Shown piece by piece: positions 7,962-16,746 of a DNA stretch of 64,000 nucleotides. The notes under the pieces were generated by a model. That model did not search any database. It was not told where the DNA came from and saw only the letters and a program-made list of their open reading frames with translations. Position 1 is the stretch's first letter. Every line of letters starts with the position of its first letter. The DNA lies in the NCBI GenBank assembly GCA_017854535.1, contig JAFMHL010000013.1, positions 1-64,000 of the forward strand, given 5' to 3'. The position numbers and the translations under genes were made by a program. This stretch comes from Nitratireductor sp. GTDB taxonomy: Bacteria > Pseudomonadota > Alphaproteobacteria > Rhizobiales > Rhizobiaceae.

Positions 7962-8888
7962 ATGAAACTTCGGATTGCATTCTTTGTTATATCAAGCTTG
8001 TTTGTTCTGGCATCCTGCCAGACCTCAGACACGCTTTCTTCGGCTGCAAGTCAAGCGGCTGAACGCAAGCAGATCAGCGGGCCGCTTGCGCCACACAAGG
8101 ATCCGCTTTTTGCCTATCGAACGCCAATGGAAAGCCGCGATGGCGGCGACTATTTGCGCGTTCCTTATGATGAGCAGCGCGACATCAATGGCCGCGATGA
8201 AATGCCGGTGCGTAAGGCAAAGAGCCAATATATTTCGCGGCTGGCAAAAAGCGAAATTCGCGATTTTACCTATAGCGTGGACGGGCGAAATTTGGCGGTA
8301 TATGGCGCTGGAAAACTGGACGGGGCCGCGCGGCTGTCGGTGGTCTATTTGCATGGCAAAGACGGCACCCGCGAATGGGGCTTTGATGATGAACGGTTTG
8401 GCGGCAATTTCAGCAGACTGAAAACGCTGGTCGTGAAAAATGACGGGGCATATTACAGCCCTGATTTCACAGATTTTGATGAGGCTGGCCTGGCAGATAT
8501 TAGCGCGCTGGTTTCGCAAATCACTCAAAAGGGTGGCGGCAAAGTCATCGTCGCCTGCGGCTCTATGGGCGTTCAGATTTGCTGGTCTCTTGCGAAAGAT
8601 GCATCGGCGCGAAAACAGATATCCGGCATGGTTATTCTTGGCGGGTTTCCAGATTCGAATTATCTAAGGGCGGCTTATTCAGGCGCAGCCAAACCAGTCC
8701 CGCTTTATATAGCGCATGGTTATCGTGATCCGGTCTATGATGTGGCTGCGTTAGAAGATTTTTACAGCGCATTGAAAGCAAAGGATTATCCGGTGCGGAT
8801 GACGGTATTCGATACCGGCAATCACGGCACGCCCGTGCGAATGATTGACTGGCGTCAGGCGCTCAACTGGATAATGTCAAAATCCTGA
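7962..8888 (+). CDS. Predicted lipoprotein with alpha/beta-hydrolase fold
   Basis: 308 residues. The N-terminus (MKLRIAFFVISSLFVLASCQ) is a lipoprotein signal with lipobox LASC and Cys19 as the lipidation site, so the protein should be anchored on the periplasmic side. The hydrolase part shows the strand VVYLHGKDG (about 125), a nucleophile elbow ACGSMGVQ (about 202) in which the usual first Gly of GxSxG is Cys, an acid candidate in HGYRDPVYD (about 252) and the His in TGNHGTPVR (about 285). The substrate is unknown. It lies directly beside luxI, convergent and 77 bases away, and no terminator is obvious between them. A role in signal turnover can be imagined, but nothing in the sequence shows it. 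Confidence 0.75.
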   Translation: MKLRIAFFVISSLFVLASCQTSDTLSSAASQAAERKQISGPLAPHKDPLFAYRTPMESRDGGDYLRVPYDEQRDINGRDEMPVRKAKSQYISRLAKSEIRDFTYSVDGRNLAVYGAGKLDGAARLSVVYLHGKDGTREWGFDDERFGGNFSRLKTLVVKNDGAYYSPDFTDFDEAGLADISALVSQITQKGGGKVIVACGSMGVQICWSLAKDASARKQISGMVILGGFPDSNYLRAAYSGAAKPVPLYIAHGYRDPVYDVAALEDFYSALKAKDYPVRMTVFDTGNHGTPVRMIDWRQALNWIMSKS

Positions 8889-8965
8889 GTGACTGAACAT
8901 TGGGGTTGGCGCAAAGTTATGCTCCCGCTTGGTTCTTTTGATAGGATTGCGCTTGATACAGGCGG

Positions 8966-9592
8966 TCAAGCAACTTCACGGACAATCGCTGGTTCCACAT
9001 TTCCGGTTAAAGCGCGGCTCCAGGTCAGCAAAGATTGGATGGAACTGGTTGACCAGATGCCACAACTGATTTCGAGGCCGTTCTCGTCAACTTTGGTGGA
9101 TAGTATTTCTGCTTGTGGGCCATAGGCGCCAGCCATGTTGAAAAAGTAATGTTCACACACGGCGATCACGTGGGAAATGCCATTGGCATTGCCAAAATCT
9201 GCAACCGCCATGGATAACATCAAGGTTGTGCGGTTGAGTAGATTGGATTTGCGCGATGAGATTTCCTCGTCAACGCAAAAGCGTGTAGCCTCCCAAATGT
9301 TAGGGGATCGGAAATCATTGTTATCAGGCAACATGTCGGCCCACACAGTATGAAGCAAAGTTGGTCCTGTCGATGGCATCATGCGAACCCCGCCAGCTAC
9401 GGTTCCGCTTTCATCGTCAATACAAAGAATATAGACATTGAAGAGGCTGTCAAAACGATCAACTTCTTTCCCATCGGGTTTGGCTTCCACCCATCCAAGT
9501 TTGTCGCAAAAAACCCTTTTTCTCAGCGGATAATACTGGTTCAGTTGTTGGCGAAATTTGTGGCGATTAGCTGGCGTAACATAAACAATCAT
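8966..9592 (-). CDS. luxI: Acyl-homoserine-lactone synthase (LuxI family)
   Basis: A cytoplasmic enzyme that makes an AHL signal from S-adenosylmethionine and acyl-ACP. All invariant LuxI residues are visible: Arg and Phe in LRKRVFCDKLGW, the acidic pair in DRFDSLFNVY, Arg in AGGVRMMP, and Glu/Arg in NIWEATRFCVD. I choose the ATG at 9592 (MIVYVTPANR, 208 residues, usual LuxI length), which has GGGGGA about 12 bases upstream. A longer frame from 9637 would add 15 atypical residues. luxR lies upstream in the same direction across a 174-base gap containing a lux-box-like dyad, pointing to autoinduction. The acyl chain cannot be told from sequence. Confidence 0.93.
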   Translation of the reverse strand: MIVYVTPANRHKFRQQLNQYYPLRKRVFCDKLGWVEAKPDGKEVDRFDSLFNVYILCIDDESGTVAGGVRMMPSTGPTLLHTVWADMLPDNNDFRSPNIWEATRFCVDEEISSRKSNLLNRTTLMLSMAVADFGNANGISHVIAVCEHYFFNMAGAYGPQAEILSTKVDENGLEISCGIWSTSSIQSLLTWSRALTGNVEPAIVREVA

Positions 9593-9660
9593 AAGCAGGT
9601 CCCCCGTCTTTGCCTGCAGAGGGCGCAACCTATTCACAGCCGCTCAGCAGGGGTTTGAAC

Positions 9661-9680
9661 ATCTGCAATTTTGAGTAGAT
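9661..9680 (-). promoter_or_regulatory. Candidate lux box upstream of luxI
   Basis: A 20-base imperfect dyad, ATCTGC-N8-GTAGAT, with arms complementary except for one position. It matches most fixed positions of the general lux-box pattern (R-N-S-T-G-Y-A ... R-C-A-S-R-T). It is centred about 78 bases before the luxI ATG, a suitable place for a LuxR site overlapping a -35 region. TGAATA about 20 bases nearer the gene could be the -10. Inferred from pattern only. Confidence 0.45.
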
Positions 9681-9766
9681 CGTACGTTGAAGCACAATCA
9701 CCCACATGCTACCCATGACAATGGGGCCCTCCATTTTGGGTAATTGATTTTCTATGTGTGAATGGG

Positions 9767-10501
9767 TTATGCGGCGCGGCGCAGTTTGATGATTCCCGCT
9801 GTTAACGCACGCGCAACTGCAGCTGAGCGACTTGGCGTTCCAAGCTTGTATTTCGCGCTTTGTAAATGTCCGGTTACGGTCCATTTCCCGATGTTTAGGA
9901 GATTACTGATTTGATCATCGGTTTTCCCCATCGCAACCCAGTAAAGGCACTCTATCTCGCGTGGGGTAATTTTGTAATCCAAATCTCCGCGCACCAAGTA
10001 TCCTTGTGAATACACTTCGCTGATTTGGTCTGCATGAAATCTGAGCATTTCCAAAAGTTCTAGTTTTCTACTTGGCCATTTTTCTGTTGGAAAATTAAAA
10101 GTAGCTGACAGCACGCAATACACGTCCTGCTGAACGTGATGAACAATTGTCAGTCCGATTTGGCCAAGGCCATTCTCGATAAAATTATCCAACAGTTTTT
10201 GCTGTTCGCGACTGCGATACAAGTCCTGCCAATCTATCATACTAACGGTTCTAAAATCAATCTTGAACAACGGATCAACGTTAGAATAAAAATGGGTGAT
10301 ATAATGAGAAATCCAACTGATTGGATATGTCAAAAAGTGAACGGCTTCGGTCGTCGTGCTATTGTGATCAAAGAAACTGACATTGATATAAACAGCCCCG
10401 ATATTCTGTTTGATTATCGCCAATTCCTTACAAATCGCTTTTTCCTTTTGATTGTCATTCTTACTAGATGTGAAGTCCGGAAAGACCTTGATGTTAAACA
10501 A
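9767..10501 (-). CDS. luxR: LuxR-family quorum-sensing transcriptional regulator
   Basis: 244 residues with both expected domains. The autoinducer-binding domain (about 20-160) has the ligand-pocket residues Trp and Tyr in ISWISHYITHFY, Asp-Pro in NVDPLF, and Trp in MIDWQDLY. The GerE helix-turn-helix (about 180-240) reads KITPREIECLYWVAMGKT then TVTGHLQSAKYKLG, with the conserved Glu and Gly. The start is TTG at 10501, supported by AGGAG 8 bases upstream; no ATG lies nearby. It precedes luxI in the same direction and is the natural receptor of its AHL. Upstream, GCTAGCG (10584) and CGCTAGC (10622) form a spaced inverted repeat. The coding sequence looks AT-richer than the flanking core genes. 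Confidence 0.93.
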   Translation of the reverse strand: MFNIKVFPDFTSSKNDNQKEKAICKELAIIKQNIGAVYINVSFFDHNSTTTEAVHFLTYPISWISHYITHFYSNVDPLFKIDFRTVSMIDWQDLYRSREQQKLLDNFIENGLGQIGLTIVHHVQQDVYCVLSATFNFPTEKWPSRKLELLEMLRFHADQISEVYSQGYLVRGDLDYKITPREIECLYWVAMGKTDDQISNLLNIGKWTVTGHLQSAKYKLGTPSRSAAVARALTAGIIKLRRAA

Positions 10502-10657
10502 TTTGCCAACTCCTGCTGCGTGATAAATAGCGCGTTCCCGCGCCGAAATTTCTTTTTGGCGAATGGAACCGCGTGCCAGTAAAGCTAGCGTGGATCTAGT
10601 TTATGAATACCGCTTGAACCGCGCTAGCCTCAGTATTTTACACCGATGGGATCGCGC

Positions 10658-11410
10658 TCATTGCCAATTGGCGATTGGCTTTACACAGAGTTTTTTCAGT
10701 AGATCTGGATCATTGTTACCCATCATCCCGCTTTGCAGAAAACTAAAGCTGTCATTACCAGCAAGGATCAGATGATCAATAATACCAACTCCTAACCCTG
10801 CCGCGAGGCTCGTCAGGTTTTTGGTGATGAGAATGTCAGCCCTACTAGGTTTGGCTTTGCCTACTGGGTGATTATGCGCCAAGATCAAAAAACTTGCTGA
10901 ATGGGCAATGGCAAGCCTTAGAACTTCTCTTGGATAAACCGTCACATGATCCAGTGTGCCAGTTTGAAGACACTCATGATGTACCAACTCATACCGCTTG
11001 TTCAGAAAAAGGCTGTGAAACTGCTCTTTCTTGGTCGCCCCAAATTGGAATTTGCAAAAATCGATTAACTGTTCATAGCAATCCAAGACTGGCAGGTTTG
11101 TGACAGATGCACGTGATACTGCATTCAAGAAATGTTTGATTTGTTTCAAATCTAACACAGCAGCGCGCGAAATACCTTTTACAGAAATGATGTCTTCGAT
11201 CGGCATTTCGATAATGGTCTGCAAAGACGAAAAACGGCGTAATAACAGCATTGTTAGTTGGGACGCTAATTTAGAATCATGGTGCCTAGCCAAGATGATA
11301 AATAACAATCCTTTGTCATCTAATTTGGCTCCATTTGCCAAAGCCAGTTCTAGTTCTGCTGAAGTCACTTCTTGAAAGTCGTTTTGGTTGATACAATAAC
11401 CCATACACAT
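10658..11410 (-). CDS. radC: RadC/JAB-domain (JAMM metalloprotease-fold) protein
   Basis: 250 residues, close to full-length RadC. The N-terminal part has a helix-hairpin-helix-like stretch (ISVKGISRAAVLDLKQI, about 75-95), and the C-terminal MPN/JAMM domain has TLDHVTVYPREVLRLAI and the metal motif AHNHPVGKAKPSRADILITK with HxH and Asp in place. RadC was once linked to DNA repair, but its biochemical role is unsettled, and copies are frequent on mobile elements. GGGGGAAAC precedes the ATG. It lies just upstream of luxR in the same direction (156-base gap), well away from the housekeeping context expected for a core radC, so it may have come with the accessory block. Confidence 0.85.
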   Translation of the reverse strand: MCMGYCINQNDFQEVTSAELELALANGAKLDDKGLLFIILARHHDSKLASQLTMLLLRRFSSLQTIIEMPIEDIISVKGISRAAVLDLKQIKHFLNAVSRASVTNLPVLDCYEQLIDFCKFQFGATKKEQFHSLFLNKRYELVHHECLQTGTLDHVTVYPREVLRLAIAHSASFLILAHNHPVGKAKPSRADILITKNLTSLAAGLGVGIIDHLILAGNDSFSFLQSGMMGNNDPDLLKKLCVKPIANWQ

Positions 11411-11696
11411 TTGTTTCCCCCTTGCACGCTAACGCCCCATAACGGCTTACGCTTTTTCGCCCACACGATTAGTCCTGCGTTTTGCCATCAAAGTAAGGCT
11501 AGCAATTCTTTGACGATTGGTAAGCCCCAACAAATTGGGAAAACCAACAACTTCTTGGGAAGTTTTCGGCCCTAAAGGGCCTCCCACTTGACAGGTGCAG
11601 GCAAGTTGATCAGTAAACTTCAGAAACTAATGAGAATAATCGATCCGATGTCTCGCCCTAAGCGAACTGAGATCAAAAATATGATGGGGAATGACA

Positions 11697-12638
11697 ATGT
11701 CAGCGGCCTTTACTTTTCCTGGACAAGGAAGCCAGCAAGTCGGAATGGGTAAAACACTGTTTGACGCCTTTACTGAATCGCGTCTGGTCTTTGAAGAAGT
11801 TGACGAAGCGCTGGGAGAGAAACTCTCAGACGTAATTTTCAATGGCCCAGAGGAAACACTAACGCTGACTGCAAATGCACAACCTGCATTGATGGCTGTT
11901 TCTATCGCAGCGATGCGCGCGCTCGAAAGTCGCGGACTGAAACTTGGTGAGCATGCGAAATTTGTAGCAGGCCATTCACTCGGTGAATATTCTGCGCTTT
12001 GCGCTGCAGGCAGTATATCGATTGCAGATACGGCCCGGCTTTTGCGCATTAGGGGTAATGCAATGCAGGCAGCTGTTCCAGTCGGCAAAGGTGCTATGGC
12101 TGCGATTATTGGCCTTGAGCATTCCGATGTTGAAGCTATTTGTGCAGCAGCCAAAGGCTCAGGAACTTGCCAGATTGCAAATGACAATGGCGGCGGCCAG
12201 TTGGTTATTTCGGGCTCAAAATTAGAAGTTGAAACTGCGGCCGAAGCTGCAAAGGAAAAAGGTGCAAAGCGCGCTTTATTATTGCCTGTGTCAGCGCCGT
12301 TTCATTCAGCCATGATGGCTCCAGCTGCAGACGCCATGCAAGCAGCATTGGCTGAAGTAGAGGTGCAAAGCCCAATCGTGCCGTTAGTCGCCAATGTATT
12401 GGCAATGCCAATTTCGGATCCCGATGAAATCCGCCAACGCTTGGTCGAGCAAGTTACCGGGCAGGTTAGGTGGCGTGAAACGATAACATGGTTGGGCGAA
12501 AATGGTGTCACATCTTTGGTTGAAGTGGGATCAGGTAAGGTGCTAAGCGGCCTTGCCAAACGGATTAACCGCGATCTGTCGTCAAAGTCGGTTGGAACTG
12601 CAGACGACGTGGCAGCATTTTTCGAAGCAAACGCCTAA
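11697..12638 (+). CDS. fabD: Malonyl-CoA:ACP transacylase
   Basis: Loads malonyl groups from CoA onto ACP for type II fatty acid synthesis. 313 residues, the normal FabD size. The N-terminal FTFPGQGSQQVGMGK, the nucleophile elbow AGHSLGEYSAL (Ser about 92) and the catalytic His in SAPFHSAMM (about 200) are present. The ATG at 11697 is better spaced from GGGG (11684) than the ATG at 11691. It is the first gene of fabD-fabG-acpP-fabF. TTGACA at 11588 could be part of its promoter, though no good -10 is seen. Confidence 0.97.
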   Translation: MSAAFTFPGQGSQQVGMGKTLFDAFTESRLVFEEVDEALGEKLSDVIFNGPEETLTLTANAQPALMAVSIAAMRALESRGLKLGEHAKFVAGHSLGEYSALCAAGSISIADTARLLRIRGNAMQAAVPVGKGAMAAIIGLEHSDVEAICAAAKGSGTCQIANDNGGGQLVISGSKLEVETAAEAAKEKGAKRALLLPVSAPFHSAMMAPAADAMQAALAEVEVQSPIVPLVANVLAMPISDPDEIRQRLVEQVTGQVRWRETITWLGENGVTSLVEVGSGKVLSGLAKRINRDLSSKSVGTADDVAAFFEANA

Positions 12639-12670
12639 GGGTATTTAAAGCGTGAATTCAGGAGACTTTG

Positions 12671-13408
12671 ATGTTTGATTTAACAGGTAAGAAAGCCCTA
12701 ATAACAGGCACCAGTGGCGGTATCGGAGAAGCAGTGGCACGGGCCATGCATGCGCAAGGGGCTATCGTCGGCCTTCATGGTACACGCGAAGAAAAGCTGA
12801 AAGAATTGGCCAGCGAACTGGGTGATCGCACTTTTGTACTGCCCGCCAATCTTTCTGATCTGGACGCAGTGGATGCATTGGGCAAAAGAGCCGAAGAAGA
12901 AATGGGCGGCGTCGATATTCTAGTCAACAATGCTGGAATTACCCGTGATGGATTGTTGGCGCGTATGTCAGACGCTGATTGGGACGATGTGATCCGCGTG
13001 AATTTGACCGCAGTGTTTCGCCTGTCTCGCGCTATTGGATATCCCATGATGCGCCGCAAAGCAGGACGCATTATTAATATAACATCCATTGTTGGCGTAA
13101 CAGGCAATCCGGGGCAGTCAAACTATTGTGCATCCAAAGCGGGCCTGATTGGCTTTACTAAATCATTGGCGCAGGAAATTGCTAGCCGAAACGTAACAGT
13201 CAACTGCATCGCGCCGGGTTTCATCGCTTCAGCAATGACTGAAAAACTCAATGATAAGCAAAAAGAAGCTATTATGGGCGCTATTCCCATGAAAAAGATG
13301 GGTGGCGGTGAAGATATTGCTGCTGCGGCTATCTATCTGGCGGGCGATGCTGGTAAGTATGTAACGGGCCAAACCTTGCATGTGAATGGCGGAATGGCCA
13401 TGATCTAG
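12671..13408 (+). CDS. fabG: 3-oxoacyl-[ACP] reductase
   Basis: A short-chain dehydrogenase that reduces 3-ketoacyl-ACP with NADPH. 245 residues. The cofactor motif TGTSGGIGEAVA lies at about 13-24, NNAG at about 88, and the catalytic Ser, Tyr and Lys are in NITSIVGV and SNYCASKAG (about 138-156). The C-terminus YVTGQTLHVNGGMAM is typical of FabG. GGAG lies 6 bases before the ATG at 12671. It follows fabD by 32 bases. Confidence 0.97.
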   Translation: MFDLTGKKALITGTSGGIGEAVARAMHAQGAIVGLHGTREEKLKELASELGDRTFVLPANLSDLDAVDALGKRAEEEMGGVDILVNNAGITRDGLLARMSDADWDDVIRVNLTAVFRLSRAIGYPMMRRKAGRIINITSIVGVTGNPGQSNYCASKAGLIGFTKSLAQEIASRNVTVNCIAPGFIASAMTEKLNDKQKEAIMGAIPMKKMGGGEDIAAAAIYLAGDAGKYVTGQTLHVNGGMAMI

Positions 13409-13645
13409 GGCTTCTATTGAAAATTGAATGGCGCGCTTAGCCTGTTGAAAACCAGCCAAACATGCGTTTTTGAGCGCTGTTATGGTTCTCGATATAGAAT
13501 TTTACTTTTATCGCCAGTTTTTATGTGTTACGCGGCTGGCAAATGCGTGAATGATCGATTGAATATACTTCGAAAGATCGTTTTCTCTTGAACTTGGCAG
13601 CAATGCCGATTAACTATTGAAAAACATCTAAGTAAGGATTGCCAA

Positions 13646-13882
13646 ATGAGTGACGTCGCTGAACGCATCAAAAAAATCGTAATAGAGCATTTGGATGCTG
13701 ACGCTTCCAAAGTTACTGAATCTGCAAGTTTCATTGACGATCTGGGTGCAGACTCGCTTGACAATGTTGAGTTGGTAATGGCCTTCGAAGAAGAATTCGG
13801 TGTTGAAATCCCGGATGACGCTGCAGTCACAATCCAAACAGTGGGTGATGCAGTTAAATTCGTGGAAAAAGCCACAGCATAA
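13646..13882 (+). CDS. acpP: Acyl carrier protein
   Basis: A 78-residue acidic four-helix protein carrying growing acyl chains on 4'-phosphopantetheine. The attachment Ser is in [19 protein letters not shown]. It follows fabG after a 237-base gap, so a separate promoter is likely. TTGAAC at 13588 followed 17 bases later by TAACTA is a weak candidate. Two hairpins follow the gene, the second a good terminator. That fits strong separate transcription, as in other bacteria. Confidence 0.98.
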   Translation: MSDVAERIKKIVIEHLDADASKVTESASFIDDLGADSLDNVELVMAFEEEFGVEIPDDAAVTIQTVGDAVKFVEKATA

Positions 13883-13924
13883 TTGATGTCCGGTGTGTTT
13901 TCCCCGGACCTATGTTACTAATTT

Positions 13925-13950
13925 CAGGCGACCTTTGGGTCGCCTGTTTT
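13925..13950 (+). terminator. Rho-independent terminator after acpP
   Basis: A perfect 9-bp stem CAGGCGACC/GGTCGCCTG with loop TTTG is followed by TTTTGTAT. A further hairpin GTCCGG/CCGGAC lies just upstream (about 13888-13909). Confidence 0.85.
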
Positions 13951-14033
13951 GTATCTGGATTATGCTTTGCCGCTATGGTTTCTTTGGTAAAGGCTAGCGT
14001 TTCAGAATAACCCGCGATTCGGAAAGAGTTGAT

Positions 14034-15293
14034 ATGAGAAGAGTAGTTGTAACAGGTCTGGGCATGGTAAGCCCTTTGGGGTGTGGTGTAGAAGTTACCT
14101 GGAACAATATTCTTGCTGGAAAAAACGCAGCAGCTCGCGTCACCAGTTTCGAAGTCGAAGACATTGCAGCAAAGATCGCCTGTCAAATCCCGCGTGGCGA
14201 CGGCACCAATGGAACCTTCAATCCAGATGACTGGATGGAGCCGAAAGAGCAACGCAAAGTCGATGACTTCATCATCTATGCAATGGCTGCCGCCGATCAG
14301 GCGCTCGATGATGCAAACTGGCATCCACAAACCCAAGAAGATCAGTGCAGAACTGGAACTCTAATCGGTTCAGGAATTGGCGGATTGCAAGGAATTGCTG
14401 AAACAGCTCTTGTACTTCATGAGCGCGGTCCGCGCCGTGTCAGTCCGTTCTTCATCCCAGGTCGATTGATCAACCTTGCCTCAGGTCAGGTTTCTATCAA
14501 GCACCAACTTAAAGGCCCGAATCATTCTGTCGTGACAGCCTGTTCAACTGGCGCACATGCAATTGGCGATGCAGCACGCTTAATCATGCTAGACGATGCC
14601 GATGTGATGGTAGCCGGCGGTACGGAAAGCCCGGTCTGTCGTATTTCCCTTGCTGGTTTTGCCGCCTGTAAAGCACTCTCCACTGATTACAATGATGACC
14701 CACAACGCGCCTCACGTCCTTATGATCGTGACCGTGATGGTTTCGTGATGGGAGAGGGCGCTGGCATTGTTGTGCTGGAAGAGTATGAGCATGCAAAAGC
14801 CCGTGGCGCAAAAATATATGCCGAGATTGTGGGCTATGGTCTTTCTGGTGATGCCTTCCACATTACCGCTCCATCTGAAGATGGTGATGGCGCTTACCGT
14901 TGTATGAGCGCAGCGTTGAAAAGAGCAGGGCTGAAAGCCGAAGATCTTGATTATATAAACGCTCATGGTACTTCGACCATGGCCGATACAATTGAATTAG
15001 GCGCTGCAGAACGTCTCTTGGGAGATGCTGCCTCAAAAGTGTCCATGTCTTCGACTAAATCTGCCATCGGCCACCTATTGGGTGCAGCTGGTTCCGTAGA
15101 GGCTATCTTCTCAATTTTGGCAATCAGGGATCAAATTGCCCCGCCAACCCTAAATCTGGATAACCCAGAGCGTGAGACTGCAATTGACTTGGTACCTCAC
15201 AAACCGCGCAAGCGGGAAATTCGCACAGCCTTGTCTAACTCGTTTGGCTTTGGCGGAACCAATGCATCACTGATCATGCGTGCAGTTGATTGA
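14034..15293 (+). CDS. fabF: 3-oxoacyl-[ACP] synthase II
   Basis: The condensing enzyme that elongates acyl-ACP with malonyl-ACP. 419 residues, standard size. The catalytic triad is visible: Cys in VVTACSTGAHAIG (about 167), His in NAHGTSTMADTIE (about 308) and His in SAIGHLLGAAGSVEA (about 345). The glycine-rich end NSFGFGGTNASLI is intact. It lies downstream of the acpP terminator, so part of its expression must come from readthrough or its own promoter. Confidence 0.97.
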   Translation: MRRVVVTGLGMVSPLGCGVEVTWNNILAGKNAAARVTSFEVEDIAAKIACQIPRGDGTNGTFNPDDWMEPKEQRKVDDFIIYAMAAADQALDDANWHPQTQEDQCRTGTLIGSGIGGLQGIAETALVLHERGPRRVSPFFIPGRLINLASGQVSIKHQLKGPNHSVVTACSTGAHAIGDAARLIMLDDADVMVAGGTESPVCRISLAGFAACKALSTDYNDDPQRASRPYDRDRDGFVMGEGAGIVVLEEYEHAKARGAKIYAEIVGYGLSGDAFHITAPSEDGDGAYRCMSAALKRAGLKAEDLDYINAHGTSTMADTIELGAAERLLGDAASKVSMSSTKSAIGHLLGAAGSVEAIFSILAIRDQIAPPTLNLDNPERETAIDLVPHKPRKREIRTALSNSFGFGGTNASLIMRAVD

Positions 15294-15424
15294 TTGGTGC
15301 GTGTTTCAAAATAAATAAAGTAGCTAAGAGTTTGAATGAAGTGGCGAAAAGAACATATTTTCGACCATATTTATTTCAACAAACCAATGTGAAGTTGTGA
15401 CTGGGTTATAAGTGGAGACCTGCA

Positions 15425-16687
15425 ATGAGTGATCAGGAAAAAGATGCTGGTGCATCTCAAAATCAAGCATTTGGTCGACGGATCGAAGCACCAAGTACTG
15501 ACCAGCATGGTGCTGGCCACAACAGAGGTGCATCGGAGGGTGAGTATGTGGCCCGTTCGCCTCAAGACATTCTTCAACCCCGTGATGTTCCTGAAATCGC
15601 AAAGCGCTCGCGTCAGGCCCGAAACAAGTTTGTTGTTTTCTTGAATTTTTGTTTGAGTAGCCTGGTCATTTTAATGCTGGGTATGGGAGCTGCGTTCTAC
15701 TTTGGAAAAGTTAAGTTTGACGAAGCCGGGCCTTTGCAGAAAGCCAAAACAATCGTCATCGAAGAGGGCTCTGGCCTGTCGACGATCGCTGATAAGCTTT
15801 TAACGAGCGGTATCATTTCCAGCGATTTTATATTCGAGCAGGGCGTAACAGCATCAGGAAATGCAAAAGCGCTGAAAGCCGGCGAATACGCATTTAAGCC
15901 AACCATGAGCATGCGAGAAATCATGCAAACGATTGTTTCTGGAAGAGGCGTGGTTCACAAAGTTGCAGTTCCTGAAGGCTTGACCAGTTTTGAAATCATG
16001 AAGCGCGTTGCTGATAACGAAGTGCTTGAAGGGGACATGCCTGATGAAATACCTGCTGAAGGTAGTATTATGCCCGATACTTATCCCTTCCAGCGCGGCA
16101 CAACACGCGCAGAGCTAATTGATCAAATGCGCCGCCAGCAAGAGCGTTTCTTGAAAGAGATTTGGGAAAAGCGTATTGACGGTCTTCCCCTTTCCTCGCC
16201 AGAGGAAATGGTCATTCTGGCGTCTATTGTTGAAAAAGAAACAGGCAAAGCCGACGAGCGGCCCCGCGTTGCCAGTGTGTTTATCAACCGTTTGAACAAA
16301 GGAATGCGCCTTCAATCAGATCCAACAATTATTTATGGAGTTTTTGGTGGCGAAGGAAAACCAAGAGATCGGCCGATTTACAGGTCAGATATTGATGGAA
16401 AAACAGCTTACAATACTTATCAGATTGACGGATTGCCGCCAACACCGATTGGCAATCCGGGTAGGGCAGCGCTAGAGGCTGTAGCTAACCCATCCCGAAC
16501 CGAAGATTTATTCTTCGTTGCCGATGGCACTGGCGGTCACGTTTTTGCCAAGACACTTGCTGAGCATGAAGCCAATGTTAAGCGCTGGCGCGCAATTGAA
16601 AAGCGGATGAAAGAAGAAGCAGAAAAAGCTGCCAGTGAACAACCTTCAGACGCAGCTGAAACCACTGAAGGGCAAGCAACCCAATAG
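15425..16687 (+). CDS. mltG: Endolytic murein transglycosylase MltG
   Basis: 420 residues. A cytoplasmic N-terminal region of about 70 residues is followed by one transmembrane helix (VFLNFCLSSLVILMLGMGAA) and a periplasmic YceG domain. The catalytic Glu lies in ILASIVEKETGK, and the C-terminal motif YNTYQIDGLPPTPIGNPG is diagnostic. MltG cleaves nascent glycan strands and is thought to end their polymerisation. GGAG precedes the ATG by 7 bases. Position after fabF is the usual one in this order. The Glu- and Ala-rich C-terminal tail is probably disordered. Confidence 0.95.
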   Translation: MSDQEKDAGASQNQAFGRRIEAPSTDQHGAGHNRGASEGEYVARSPQDILQPRDVPEIAKRSRQARNKFVVFLNFCLSSLVILMLGMGAAFYFGKVKFDEAGPLQKAKTIVIEEGSGLSTIADKLLTSGIISSDFIFEQGVTASGNAKALKAGEYAFKPTMSMREIMQTIVSGRGVVHKVAVPEGLTSFEIMKRVADNEVLEGDMPDEIPAEGSIMPDTYPFQRGTTRAELIDQMRRQQERFLKEIWEKRIDGLPLSSPEEMVILASIVEKETGKADERPRVASVFINRLNKGMRLQSDPTIIYGVFGGEGKPRDRPIYRSDIDGKTAYNTYQIDGLPPTPIGNPGRAALEAVANPSRTEDLFFVADGTGGHVFAKTLAEHEANVKRWRAIEKRMKEEAEKAASEQPSDAAETTEGQATQ

Positions 16688-16746
16688 GTGTTGCATGTTT
16701 TGCGCATAGATATAGTGCAATCAAATAAGACAGTGCAGGGGGCAAA

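Noticed and set aside
11588-11620. TTGACA followed by an AT-rich stretch as a fabD promoter
   Set aside because: No acceptable -10 at 16-18 bases; only mentioned in the fabD entry.
15309-15376. AAATAAATA and TATTTATTT as a hairpin or terminator after fabF
   Set aside because: Stem is only A-T pairs with about 50 bases between the arms; likely chance in AT-rich sequence.
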